Source of the DNA: Oscillospiraceae bacterium
GTDB taxonomy: Bacteria; Bacillota_A; Clostridia; Oscillospirales; Oscillospiraceae
Length of the DNA: 64,000 nucleotides
Assembly (NCBI GenBank): GCA_902786615.1
Contig: CADADE010000017.1
Coordinates: forward strand, 12,980 to 76,979
Direction of reading: 5' to 3'
The notes beneath the pieces were generated by a model. That model did not search any database, was not told the origin of the DNA, and worked only from the letters and a program-made list of their open reading frames with translations. Made by a program: the position numbers and the translations under genes. The stretch's first letter is position 1; the number at the start of each line of letters is the position of its first letter. Below are positions 17,490 to 26,177 of the stretch, in pieces.

Positions 17490-17984
17490 ATGAAAATTAT
17501 CCTGATCCGGCAGGCCGAGGACAGCAATGTACCGGCTGATACCCGCAGGGGCGACGCCGCAGCCTACCGTGTTTATACTGATACCGGGCGCGCTGGCAGG
17601 GAGACCGCAGAGGCTCTTTTCCTTTTGTCTGAGCCCCCTATTGGGACGCCGCTTCTTGATGATGTACCCAAAGCGGGAGGCGGCTTGCGTGGATGGCTGG
17701 ATATGCACCGGGAGGCGAGGCGCCGCGCCGGGCAATTTCTCGATCTGCTGGAGAAAGAAGAACGTGACAGCGTAGCGATCTGCGGCGGGCAGGCCATGTC
17801 CGCACTCAGGAGCATTCTTCGCGCACGGGGCTATCTGCTGGAGGGCGGCGGACTTTTGCCGCGTCCTCTTGAGCGTGTTCGAGCTACCAAGAGGTCTCTG
17901 CACTGTGGCGGTTGTGCTCACAACTGTCTGCTCAGTGAAGCCAAATGTCAGAAGGGTCAGAACAAAGCAAAAGGAATTCTCTGA
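17490..17984 (+). CDS. divergent histidine-phosphatase-like protein with C-terminal Cys motif
   Basis: 164 residues that open like phosphoglycerate-mutase-type histidine phosphatases (MKIILIRQAED), but the catalytic RHG is RQA, so the phosphorylated His is lost. AICGGQAMSALRSIL resembles the second conserved block, with the His again missing (GGQ for GHx). The C-terminus has CGGCAHNC plus another Cys, possibly a metal site. Probably not a working phosphatase. Ribosome site AAAGGAG. Confidence 0.5.
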   Translation: MKIILIRQAEDSNVPADTRRGDAAAYRVYTDTGRAGRETAEALFLLSEPPIGTPLLDDVPKAGGGLRGWLDMHREARRRAGQFLDLLEKEERDSVAICGGQAMSALRSILRARGYLLEGGGLLPRPLERVRATKRSLHCGGCAHNCLLSEAKCQKGQNKAKGIL

Positions 17985-18039
17985 TGAAAGAAGCGTATAC
18001 GGCAACGGTGTAATCACATTTCCAAAGGAGGTAATTGTC

Positions 18040-18681
18040 ATGAGTACCTATACAAAACGAATCATCATGAGCATCTTCGGCGTCGTTATTTGCGGCTTGA
18101 GCGTCGGGATGTTCAAACACGCGGCCTTCGGCGTCGATCCCTTTCAAGCTCTCATGAGTGGGCTTGACGCAGTGATCCCTATTCGGTTTGGAACGCTGTA
18201 TGTGATCGTCAATCTCTTGCTGCTGGTCTTTTCGCTGATTATGGACCGGCGAAAGATCGGGCTTGCGACCTTCATCAACCTTTTTCTGCTTGGATATGTT
18301 GTAGAGTTTTCTCAGGCACAGTGCGAGAAGCTGTTTCCGGCTCTCGGAATCGGCGGGCGGGTGCTCCTGTTCCTGATGGGGCTTGTCATCCTCTCCCTGG
18401 CCTCCGCGCTTTATTTCACGGCGGATCTGGGCGTTTCCACCTATGATGCTGTCGCTCTGGTCTGGTCCGAGCAGCAGAATCGGATTCCCTTCCAATTCTG
18501 CCGCATTATAACGGACAGCGTATGCGTCATAGCGGGCGTTACGCTCTGCCTTGTTTCCGGCATGAGTATTGGGCAGATCTTTGGTTCTGTCGGTATCGGC
18601 ACCATCATCACCGCATTTTTTATGGGGCCGCTGATCGCCTTTTTCAACAGGACTGTTGCCCGGCCCCTGCTTGAGGCATAG
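18040..18681 (+). CDS. YczE/YyaS/YitT-family membrane protein
   Basis: 213 residues with about five hydrophobic segments. The repeated motif FGVDPFQAL and LGVSTYDAV (residues about 26 and 129) marks the family's internal duplication. Function of the family is not settled; some members are linked to peptide export or transport. AAAGGAGG precedes ATG 18040. Confidence 0.75.
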   Translation: MSTYTKRIIMSIFGVVICGLSVGMFKHAAFGVDPFQALMSGLDAVIPIRFGTLYVIVNLLLLVFSLIMDRRKIGLATFINLFLLGYVVEFSQAQCEKLFPALGIGGRVLLFLMGLVILSLASALYFTADLGVSTYDAVALVWSEQQNRIPFQFCRIITDSVCVIAGVTLCLVSGMSIGQIFGSVGIGTIITAFFMGPLIAFFNRTVARPLLEA

Positions 18682-18742
18682 TCAAGCTATACCTGTTCGC
18701 AGAAAACGATATACACACATACGGATTCCGAGGATGTGCAGG

Positions 18743-18787
18743 CTGCGGGAGAAGGATTCGAACCCTCACATACGGAGTCAGAGTCAG
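18743..18787 (-). tRNA. 3'-half tRNA remnant, tRNA-Gln-like (probable att scar)
   Basis: Read on the minus strand: anticodon-loop-like CTCTGAC, a T-arm GAGGG-TTCGAAT-CCTTC, then the acceptor strand TCCCGCA. The 5' half, D-arm and 5' anticodon stem are missing, so it is not a functional tRNA. Half-tRNAs that start at the anticodon loop are typical of integration sites. Confidence 0.45.
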
Positions 18788-18841
18788 AAGCCCCAACCGC
18801 CGGAATTCAAATGGATACGGGTGTTCGCGGATTCGGGGAAA

Positions 18842-18871
18842 AATTTTGACATCAGTTTTGATGTCAAAATT
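18842..18871. repeat. perfect 13-bp inverted repeat
   Basis: AATTTTGACATCA and its exact complement are separated by GTTT. It could be an operator or a terminator-like hairpin; the following T run is interrupted. Confidence 0.6.
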
Positions 18872-19106
18872 GTTTCCGTTTTGTTTTATATTTTTCTTAT
18901 TTGCAATCTCTATTGGACACTTTTTCGAGATTGTCGAATCGACGACGTCTCAGTCGTGAACCGGATATAAAACCGATGGGTTTTTTCAATAATTTTTATA
19001 CTCAAAATGGATTCATTTTCAAATGCTTGCGTTATAAAAATGCTGACAGCAGATTCCAATCTTGTGTTTTTCCTATCAACTTTTTCATAAAATTAGAAAT
19101 ATTCCT

Positions 19107-19817
19107 ATGAAAAACGCAAAAACCGTGCTATACCGTTTCTCGGAAGGAGATGAGTACAGTGGAAGCTCAATTGCAAACGAGATTACACGCGAGATTAACC
19201 TCTTACGCCCAGAAGTGCTAGCAACGCTGTCCGACAGTGATGCCATTCTTCATGCAGGCGATATAAACAGTCAGCGTATACTCGATCAGCTCAAGGAAAT
19301 TGCTCCCGTCTATGCGGTGCGCGGCAATGCAGACAAGGAATGGGCTGAATACTTGCCGCCTTTTCTTGATTTCAGTTTGAACGGGCTGCACATCTATATG
19401 ACCCACAAGGCGAAGGAGCTGCCGAAAGACCTGAGTTCCTTTGACCTCGTGCTGTACGGCCATAGCCACCAGTATTCTGACACTCAGCGGGGTAAAACCA
19501 GAATCGTCAATCCTGGAAGCTGTGGCCCTCGCCGTTTTCACCAACCTATCACAATGGCTGTGGCTGAGGTCGCGGATCATATGATCAATGTCAAACGGAT
19601 CGACATTGCTCATCCGACTCCGAAGCCAAAAGTTGATCCGACGGATATTGCCGCCCAGATCGAAATCGTTGTGAGAGAATTTGGAAAAGGCCGTAGTACA
19701 GGTAGTACCGCAGATAAATATGGGATTGACCCAGCACTGGCTGAACAGATCATCCGTTTGTATGTGACGCACCCAGGCGTGACCGTTGACGGGATTATGA
19801 CAAAAATGGGACTGTGA
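19107..19817 (+). pseudogene. YfcE-type metallophosphoesterase with degenerate N-terminus
   Basis: The middle and end match YfcE/MJ0936-type phosphodiesterases: LHAGDI (metal Asp), RGNAD, MTHKAKE, GHSHQ and NPGSCGPRR. The family begins with a SDTHG-x-LRPEV block that supplies the first metal ligands. Here LRPEV is present (about residues 32-36) but the DTHG part is replaced by TREIN and the preceding sequence is unlike the family. A frameshift or short replacement probably destroyed it. The C-terminal 70 residues form a helical tail. Confidence 0.6.
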
Positions 19818-19828
19818 GGTACTCGAAT

Positions 19829-20395
19829 ATGTGTATCAAAGAAAAGGACAAAGCAAAATGCATATTCTTTGTCCGACACGGCGAATCACAGTGGAATGTC
19901 GAAGATAAGATATGCGGGGTTACGGATTCTCCACTCACGGAAAAAGGTCATCAGCAGGCAATAGAGACCGGGAAAACGATCCTTGCAGAAGGTATCCATG
20001 CGGATATGATCTTGCATTCACCCCTCAAGAGAGCGGCAACGACGGCAATGCACATCTCTGAAATAACCGGAATCCCGCTCCGGGAGGATGCACGACTAAT
20101 CGAGCAAGCCTTCGGAATCTGGGAGGGTTCCAGCCCACGCAGCAGTATAGAATTCCTTCGCGCAAAACAGAACTTCATAAACTCTTTTGAGAGCGGAGAA
20201 TCGATGTTCCGGGTTGCGCAGAGAATCTACAATCTTCTGGATGAGCTGAAGCAGGATGAGCGGACATATATCCTTGTCGCGCACAACGGGATCGCCCGTT
20301 TTGTGAAGTCCTATTTTCAGGACATGGGCAATGAGGAATTCGCGGGCTTTGGCGTGAAGAACGGCGAGGTCTGTCGGTTCGTTTTCGACAGTTGA
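19829..20395 (+). CDS. histidine phosphatase family protein (phosphoglycerate mutase-like)
   Basis: 188 residues with an intact FFVRHGESQWN catalytic start, LTEKGHQQA, SPLKRA, and the second catalytic His in LVAHNGIARF. These are broad-range phosphatases related to GpmB/CobC. ATG 19829 is chosen; a GTG at 19814 overlaps the upstream gene. The ribosome site is weak. Confidence 0.8.
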   Translation: MCIKEKDKAKCIFFVRHGESQWNVEDKICGVTDSPLTEKGHQQAIETGKTILAEGIHADMILHSPLKRAATTAMHISEITGIPLREDARLIEQAFGIWEGSSPRSSIEFLRAKQNFINSFESGESMFRVAQRIYNLLDELKQDERTYILVAHNGIARFVKSYFQDMGNEEFAGFGVKNGEVCRFVFDS

Positions 20396-20410
20396 TGGGA
20401 GCAGTCCACT

Positions 20411-20821
20411 ATGATCAAAACCATTATAAGAGATCCCATCTTCCTCGCACAGAAGCCCGCGCCGGCCACGATGTCGGATCTGCCTGTGGCGCAGGATCTG
20501 AGGGACACGCTGAACGCGCATCGCGACGGATGTGTGGGCATGGCGGCCAACATGATCGGGGTTGCGAAGCGCATCATTATCTTCGATGATAACGGCACCG
20601 CAACGGTGATTTTCAACCCGGAGATTGTAAAATGCTCTGGGGCTTATGAAGCGGAGGAGGGCTGCCTGTCCCTCACCGGAACAAGAAAGGCCAAGCGTTT
20701 CCGTTCGATCAAGGTGCAATTTCAGAACGAGCGCTTTGAAACGCGGCTCAAGACCTATACCGGCTTCACGGCACAGATCATACAGCACGAGATTGACCAT
20801 TGTAATGGAGTGCTGATTTGA
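20411..20821 (+). CDS. peptide deformylase-like protein
   Basis: 136 residues with all three deformylase motifs: GMAANMIGV (motif 1, usually GxGxAAxQ; here Asn replaces Gln), EEGCLS (motif 2, metal Cys) and QHEIDHCNG (motif 3, HExxH). The variant motif 1 and short length place it in the secondary deformylase-like group of Clostridia rather than the housekeeping enzyme. It starts 15 bases after the phosphatase gene. Confidence 0.8.
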   Translation: MIKTIIRDPIFLAQKPAPATMSDLPVAQDLRDTLNAHRDGCVGMAANMIGVAKRIIIFDDNGTATVIFNPEIVKCSGAYEAEEGCLSLTGTRKAKRFRSIKVQFQNERFETRLKTYTGFTAQIIQHEIDHCNGVLI

Positions 20822-20883
20822 TTCGATATGAAAATATTCTTTTCATCAAAGCATCTGCATAGAGAAGAAACTCACGGAAGAAT

Positions 20884-21351
20884 GTGCTATTATGCGACGA
20901 ATGCCGTGATATGGGCCAAATGACAGCCATTGAGCATATACAATCTATGAAGGAAACCAAATCGGAAAACTTTGAAGAAATCATGGCGCGGACAATTCGT
21001 ACCATCACCTATATACACGAGCCGACCGAGCTACAGTGTGGTCAGGCTGTCCTTGCCATGCTGACCGATCTTACTGCGGAACAGGTGGTACGTGAACTCA
21101 ACAATGACCGGGAGACGACACTGAAAGAGATGAAGGCATTTCTTCGCGCACACGGCGTGTGGATATCGGATGAACGCATTCAAGTATCCGATAAAAAGGA
21201 GCTTCCAGAGCATTGCCTTCTCAGCCTTGAGACACCTCGCTGCTGGCATTGGTTGCTGTATAGTGGAAACGTATTCTATGATCCGGAACACGGCATGATA
21301 GATGACTTTCCGGAGTCTGAGAGAAGGTATTATTGGAAAATCAGATTTTAA
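20884..21351 (+). CDS. C39-peptidase-like (papain-fold) protein
   Basis: 155 residues. LQCGQAVLAMLTDLT (about residues 50-64) has the catalytic Cys context of C39-like peptidase domains (x-QCGxAxLAM). CWHWLLYSGNVFYDPEHG supplies the His and Asp region. There is no transporter domain or signal peptide. The start is uncertain: GTG 20884 or ATG 20911. No link to the double-glycine peptide 12 kb away can be shown. Confidence 0.55.
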   Translation: MLLCDECRDMGQMTAIEHIQSMKETKSENFEEIMARTIRTITYIHEPTELQCGQAVLAMLTDLTAEQVVRELNNDRETTLKEMKAFLRAHGVWISDERIQVSDKKELPEHCLLSLETPRCWHWLLYSGNVFYDPEHGMIDDFPESERRYYWKIRF

Positions 21352-21469
21352 TGGCTGGGGCAACAGGAGTAAAAGCATTCCCACACAGCGTATGATCCGC
21401 ACATAACGCTTGACCTCGGTGAAGAAGCCGGCGACATGAGTATGATGTGACAGCCAGGAGAAAAAAGAG

Positions 21470-22252
21470 ATGAATACTTTTACGATAACAAAAGAGAGCG
21501 GAAGCGTTGTTTCCTGCGTCCGGGAGATCCCGGAGAATCCGCAGGGCATTGTGATCGCGGTTCACGGATTCTCAAGCAGCAAGACCTGCGCGACATATCG
21601 GCTGCTCCTCCGCAGACTTCCGGCAGCGGGATACGGCATGATCGGGATCGAACTGCCGGGACACGGCGTGGAGGAATCAAAGCAGGAGACGCTTCGAATC
21701 GAGGGTGCAATCGACAGCATCGAGGCTGCAGAGCACTATGCACATGGTCAGTGGCCTGAGCTGCCGATCTTCTACTTTGCATCGAGCTTTGGTGCGTACT
21801 TGACGGGACTCTACATCAGCACCAGAGCGCATAAGGGTAAAAGAGCGTTTTTCCGCAGCGCCGCGGTGAATATGCCGACCCTGTTTGTGAAGGAGCACCC
21901 CGGGCCTAATGAGCAGAAGATGCTGAAGGAACTGGACGAGAAAGGCTACATCGACACAAATGCCAGCTTGGGAGATACGATCAGGATCACGTGGGAAATG
22001 TATCACGATCTTGAAACGACGGATCTGTTCAGACTCTTCAGCCCCAAGGGGACAAGTGTGATGATGGCGCATGGCGCTGAAGACACGGTGATTGATCCCA
22101 AAGCGGCAAAAAGGTTTGCCGAAACTTTTGACATCCCCCTCGTCATATTTGAAAACGAAGGGCACTCTCTCGGAGGAAGCCCGGAGACGCCGGACCGTGT
22201 CGCCGATCTTGCCATCTCTTTTTTCAATGAAGAAGCGGAAGAAAATGGATGA
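21470..22252 (+). CDS. alpha/beta hydrolase (serine aminopeptidase S33-like)
   Basis: 260 residues with AVHGFSSSK (oxyanion loop), ELPGHG, the nucleophile elbow ASSFGAY (Ser in A-S-S-F-G), and the acid and His regions GAEDTVID and NEGHSLGG. It is cytoplasmic, with no signal peptide. Substrate is unknown. The ATG follows GGAGAAAAAAGAG. It overlaps the next gene by four bases. Confidence 0.8.
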   Translation: MNTFTITKESGSVVSCVREIPENPQGIVIAVHGFSSSKTCATYRLLLRRLPAAGYGMIGIELPGHGVEESKQETLRIEGAIDSIEAAEHYAHGQWPELPIFYFASSFGAYLTGLYISTRAHKGKRAFFRSAAVNMPTLFVKEHPGPNEQKMLKELDEKGYIDTNASLGDTIRITWEMYHDLETTDLFRLFSPKGTSVMMAHGAEDTVIDPKAAKRFAETFDIPLVIFENEGHSLGGSPETPDRVADLAISFFNEEAEENG

Positions 22253-22824
22253 ACACCCAACAATCCATCTGCGCCCTCATCTGTCAAAGCGACGGCATCA
22301 AGGCGCGAGACATTGCAAAGAAGCTTGACCTCGATCACCAGACGGTAAATCATGTCCTCTACACCTCGCCCCTTATGAAAGAACTGTGCTGGCAGGATAG
22401 GGAATACCGCTGGCACGGCATCGTTAGGCAGGCCAGGCCGCACCTCGGCCTACAGGAGTTCGCCGGGTATTACAGCAGAGTGGATGAATTCCTTGATCTG
22501 TCAGAAGAGGAATGGCTGTCCAGACTGATGGAGGGCTGCACCAATATCGGAAGAAACCTGAATGATACGCGCGGCCTGTTTCATTCCTTCCGCGATTGCA
22601 GGGAGCAGATGCGGAGGCTCTTTGATGATCTGGTGGAGATGGCTGGGGATGCCTGCCTTGGATGGGAGATTGTTTTTGAGCTGCGGCTGAAGCGGTCGCG
22701 GTATGTACGAATCTACGCTGATGTGCTTGTTATCACGGAGAATCGCGTCTTCTCCCTGGAATTTAAAATGAAGGACAGGATTGATCCGAAGGAGATTCAG
22801 CAGTCCGCCAAGTATGTCCCCTAA
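22249..22824 (+). CDS. HTH plus PD-(D/E)xK nuclease-like protein, probably truncated
   Basis: 191 residues. The first 60 form a winged-helix-like DNA-binding region (GIKARDIAKKLDLDHQTVNH). The C-terminal part ends in YADVLVITENRVFSLEFKMK, which fits the Asp and E-x-K elements of PD-(D/E)xK nucleases. The frame stops only 24 residues later (KEIQQSAKYVP), earlier than the fold needs. It is therefore likely cut short, perhaps by the adjacent rearranged region. Confidence 0.5.
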   Translation: MNTQQSICALICQSDGIKARDIAKKLDLDHQTVNHVLYTSPLMKELCWQDREYRWHGIVRQARPHLGLQEFAGYYSRVDEFLDLSEEEWLSRLMEGCTNIGRNLNDTRGLFHSFRDCREQMRRLFDDLVEMAGDACLGWEIVFELRLKRSRYVRIYADVLVITENRVFSLEFKMKDRIDPKEIQQSAKYVP

Positions 22825-22882
22825 CAGCGATGCCCTTAGCAAGAGATGATTCTCAAGTCAAGGGCATATGCAATTTTTATGT

Positions 22883-23086
22883 TCACAGATCATGCTTCTC
22901 CAAAGAGGAGCGACGGTAGGAAGCCTTCTGCTTTCTGTAAACCTCTTCAAGGAATAATTCAGAGTCGCCTTTCTCGAAAAAAGCGTCAATTTCTTCCTTT
23001 GTGAAAGTGACGCCCCGCTGTGTCTTCAAGTATTCAATGAGCTTTTTCTTTGGATCAGGTGGCGGGGGAGTGCATGCTTCGCACAC
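22883..23086 (-). CDS. small hypothetical protein
   Basis: 67 residues with LIEYLKTQRGVTFTKEEIDAFFEKGDSE, which looks helical and soluble, and a short Pro-rich stretch near the N-terminus. No family recognised. The ribosome site is poor, so it could be a fragment. Confidence 0.35.
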   Translation of the reverse strand: MCEACTPPPPDPKKKLIEYLKTQRGVTFTKEEIDAFFEKGDSELFLEEVYRKQKASYRRSSLEKHDL

Positions 23087-23234
23087 CGTTTCATCCCCGC
23101 AACAAAGAAATCTATGAACGCAACTACAGTGTATTCAAAAAGCTCTACAAGGACAACGCCTCCAATTTCAGGGCGCTGAATGCCTGATTTGTTCATCATC
23201 TGACAAAAAGACTTTGACGGGGTGGAAACCCCTC

Positions 23235-23368
23235 TTGACGAGCTCAAGAAAAAATGTAAGATAATGGACGCAAACTGCGGCAAAGCAGGCCTGAGAGAAG
23301 CCGCGGTCGCTTCCCCTGCAACCGGGAAAGACCGGGCATAAAAATTTTCCAGTAAAGGAGCAAACAAA
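23235..23368 (+). promoter_or_regulatory. promoter and structured leader of the Ca-binding-repeat gene
   Basis: TTGACG (23235-23240), 16 bp, TAAGAT (23257-23262). The leader of about 100 nt has two hairpins: GCGGC/GCCGC, then GGTC-TTCCC/GGGAA-GACC, before the ribosome site AAAGGAG. It does not match a riboswitch class I can name. Confidence 0.5.
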
Positions 23369-24247
23369 ATGAGCGTTATATCCGATTTCAGAAAGAGACT
23401 GAGAAGCAATCCCGAAACGACAAAGTTGCTGATGCCAGGCACGAAGTACGAGGTGCTCCTGGACCTCGATGGGGACGGGAAGATGGATTTTGCGCTGATG
23501 GATACCACCGGCGACGGGAATCCCGATACCTTCGCGGCCGACATGACGGGCAATGGCAGCCTCAACATCTATTTCTACGACGCGGACGGTGACTCTGTTG
23601 CGGATTCGGTACAGTATTACCGCGACGGCATGGACAAGCCCTCCTATATCAAGATTCCCGGTGATGACGACGAAATATTCAAGGCCCTTGCCCGGAGCCT
23701 TCAGGAGGGGATGGCCAAGGCGGATGCCGAGGATCTGATCGCGCGCTTCAACCGGATCAGAAACATCATCGGCGGCAGGGTGGAGGCGTATCACAAGGCT
23801 GGCACGCTCGGAAGGATGCGCGCCGCCATGAAGACCGACCCCGAGATGGCGAAGCTCCTCTGCGACTCCCCAAAGAACGAGATCTTCTTCGACCTCAACG
23901 GCGACGGCGTGGCGGACTTCGCGCTGATCGACACCAACCGCAGCGGCGACATCGACACGCTGGGCATCGACCTCTACGGCGACGGCGAGTTCGATCTGTA
24001 CCTGACGGACACCGACAAGAACTACGCGCCCGACAATGGGCTGTATTACAAGACCGGCGCCGACGAGCCCACCCGGAGCTCGACCAACCCCCTGCTGGAG
24101 GAGGTTCTAGCGCCCGTGGCCCTCAAATTCCGCGACACCCTCCGCGCGGAGTTCAGCGCGAGGAGTCTGGTAGAAGCCCTGACCACCTACAAGCTTGAGG
24201 CCATCGAAGCGTTGAAGGCGGTCAGTGACCGGCTCGAAGCGGAATAA
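23369..24247 (+). CDS. duplicated Asp-rich calcium-binding-repeat protein
   Basis: 292 residues made of two homologous halves (about 5-95 and 150-240). Each half opens with a short helix, then LLDLDGDGKMDFALMDTTGD or FFDLNGDGVADFALIDTNRS. The D-x-D/N-x-D-G loops are the metal-binding signature of EF-hand and dockerin-like or FG-GAP-like repeats. There is no signal peptide or membrane segment, so it is predicted cytoplasmic, unusual for such repeats. The C-terminal 50 residues are helical. Ribosome site AAAGGAG. Confidence 0.65.
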   Translation: MSVISDFRKRLRSNPETTKLLMPGTKYEVLLDLDGDGKMDFALMDTTGDGNPDTFAADMTGNGSLNIYFYDADGDSVADSVQYYRDGMDKPSYIKIPGDDDEIFKALARSLQEGMAKADAEDLIARFNRIRNIIGGRVEAYHKAGTLGRMRAAMKTDPEMAKLLCDSPKNEIFFDLNGDGVADFALIDTNRSGDIDTLGIDLYGDGEFDLYLTDTDKNYAPDNGLYYKTGADEPTRSSTNPLLEEVLAPVALKFRDTLRAEFSARSLVEALTTYKLEAIEALKAVSDRLEAE

Positions 24248-24329
24248 GAATCGCAGTCTGCCAACGTACAGCGGGGCGGCAGGTACGCTGACCGCCGCGG
24301 CGTTCGGCAGACCTCCCCCGCGCTCACAC

Positions 24330-24376
24330 AGCCGCGGGATGACCGGGCTTTTGCCCTCTCATCCCGCGGCTTTTTG
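24330..24376 (+). terminator. strong rho-independent terminator
   Basis: A stem of about 13 bp (AGCCGCGGGATGA with TCATCCCGCGGCT) followed by five T. It ends the Ca-binding-repeat transcript. Confidence 0.85.
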
Positions 24377-24505
24377 CGCCCGCATAGACATCGCGTGACA
24401 TTCCGGCCCCCCCTCTTGACTTTCAGAGAAAAAATGGGAAAATATATACAGTATGAATAGAGAAGCTTTGTGTTTGAAAGGATTTCGACAGGAGGAAATA
24501 ATCGT

Positions 24506-26173
24506 ATGAAACGCTTCGCCTTGCTGTTCTTGTCTCTGCTGTTACTGTTCCAGCTGTTCCCCGTTTCCGCCTTCGCGGACGTCGCCGTGCCGGAAGACGC
24601 GGAGCAGGTCGCCGCGGTGATCCTGCACACCAACGATGCGCACGTGGCCTTTGAAGACAACATCGGCTACGACGGGCTGGCCCTGTATAAGAAGGAACTC
24701 GAAGCGGTCTATGACCACGTTCTGCTGATCGACGCCGGAGACGCCATACAGGGGGCCCCCATCGGGTCCGTCTCCAAGGGCGCTGAGATCATCAGGATGA
24801 TGAACCGCCTTGGCTATGACCTGGCCGTGCCGGGCAACCACGAGTTCGATTACGGGCTTGAAGCGCTCGACGACTGCGCCGAGGCTTTGGACTGCGGCTA
24901 TACCTGCGCGAATTTCTGCGTCACAGGCGGGGAGCCGGTGTTTCAGCCCTGGCGCATTCTGGAGGCCGGCGACCTGAAAATCGGCTTCGTCGGAGCGGTT
25001 ACCCCGGACGCCTATACAAAATCCACGATCAAGGACATTCTGAACGAGGCCGGCGAGCCGATGTACGATTTTCTGGCCGACGAGACGGGCCAGCGGCTGT
25101 GTGTCGGGCTGCAAAAGGCCATCGATGAAACTCGTCAGGCCGGGGCGGACTATGTGATTCTCGTCTCCCACCTTGGCAACAACGATTCTATTACAGAGCA
25201 GTTTCGAACGGACGCGGTCGTGGGAAAGTTGAGGGGTCTCGATTTGATCATCGACGGCCATTCCCATGAGACATACAACCGTACTGTCACCGACGGAGAG
25301 AACAGACAGGTCCCCATCGCCCAGACGGGATCGAATATGAAAGCCATCGGCCAGATCAAGATCTACAAAGACGGCCGCCTGGAGGAGACCCTGATCGACA
25401 CGGTGCCGGAGCCTGCGAACATGCCCTTTGAGAAGGTCGTCCGCCGCAATGTCGAGCGCTGTGTGGACCCGGAGATGAAAGCGTTTCTGGATGAGACAGT
25501 CGCTTCCTATGCGCCTGTCATGAACCGGAAGGTCGGCGAGGTATCCTATGACATGATCGTGCGTGACGCAGACGGCTTCGACGTCAGCCGTGTTGAAGAA
25601 AACGGGCTGTGCGATTTCGTGGCGGACGCCTACCGGACTGTCGGCGGCACCCGGGCCGCCCTGGTCAATGCCGGCGCTGTGCGGAACAACCTGAAAGCCG
25701 GGACGGTCACCTATAACGACATCCTGAACATCCTGCCCTATTCCAACGACATTGTAACGGTTCGCGTCAGCGGACAGATGCTGCTGGATGCGCTGGAGTT
25801 CGGCGTGTCGAAGCTGCCTGCCGTTTCCGGAGGCTTCCTGCAGGTCTCCGGCATCACATTCCGCGTGAATCCGGAGTTGGAGAGCAGTGTCGTCGTGGAC
25901 GATAAAAACCAGTTTGTCTCCGTGGCCGGGGAATACCGGGTTTCCGACGTGATGGTCGGACAGGAGCCCCTCGACCAGAAGGCGGAATACACCCTCACAG
26001 GCACCAGTTTCCTGTTGAACGGCGGCGACGGCTATGCCATGTTCAAGGAAGCGGATATCCTCTCCATGACGATGCTGCCCGATAACGAGGTGGTCATCAA
26101 GTATCTCGAGGAGTACCTGGACGGCGTCATCCCGGAGGACTACCGGGAGGCTCAGGGACGGATCCTGATCTGA
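24506..26173 (+). CDS. secreted 5'-nucleotidase / UshA-type metallophosphoesterase
   Basis: 555 residues with an N-terminal signal peptide (FALLFLSLLLLFQLFPVSAFA). The phosphoesterase domain (about 35-300) has TNDAHVAF, DAGDAIQG, GNHEFDYG, VSHLGNND and GHSHETYN. The C-terminal nucleotide-binding domain (about 325-540) has GLCDFVADAYR and NAGAVRNNL. It probably releases phosphate from extracellular nucleotides. ATG 24506 follows AGGAGGAAATAATCGT. No LPxTG sorting motif is present. Confidence 0.88.
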   Translation: MKRFALLFLSLLLLFQLFPVSAFADVAVPEDAEQVAAVILHTNDAHVAFEDNIGYDGLALYKKELEAVYDHVLLIDAGDAIQGAPIGSVSKGAEIIRMMNRLGYDLAVPGNHEFDYGLEALDDCAEALDCGYTCANFCVTGGEPVFQPWRILEAGDLKIGFVGAVTPDAYTKSTIKDILNEAGEPMYDFLADETGQRLCVGLQKAIDETRQAGADYVILVSHLGNNDSITEQFRTDAVVGKLRGLDLIIDGHSHETYNRTVTDGENRQVPIAQTGSNMKAIGQIKIYKDGRLEETLIDTVPEPANMPFEKVVRRNVERCVDPEMKAFLDETVASYAPVMNRKVGEVSYDMIVRDADGFDVSRVEENGLCDFVADAYRTVGGTRAALVNAGAVRNNLKAGTVTYNDILNILPYSNDIVTVRVSGQMLLDALEFGVSKLPAVSGGFLQVSGITFRVNPELESSVVVDDKNQFVSVAGEYRVSDVMVGQEPLDQKAEYTLTGTSFLLNGGDGYAMFKEADILSMTMLPDNEVVIKYLEEYLDGVIPEDYREAQGRILI

Positions 26174-26177
26174 GAGT

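Larger units (their letters stand above)
18682..19106. other. AT-rich intergenic region with att-like remnant and dyad
   Basis: No gene seen. It holds a tRNA 3'-half remnant (18743-18787) and a perfect dyad (18842-18871), then about 200 bp of very AT-rich sequence unlike its surroundings, suggesting an insertion boundary. Confidence 0.5.

Noticed and set aside
20884..21351. Exporter peptidase for the double-glycine peptide
   Set aside because: The C39-like protein lacks the ABC transporter and membrane domains and is 12 kb away.
23257..23368. c-di-GMP-I riboswitch upstream of the Ca-binding-repeat gene
   Set aside because: GGACGCAAA is present, but the stem that must precede it and the tetraloop receptor arrangement are absent.
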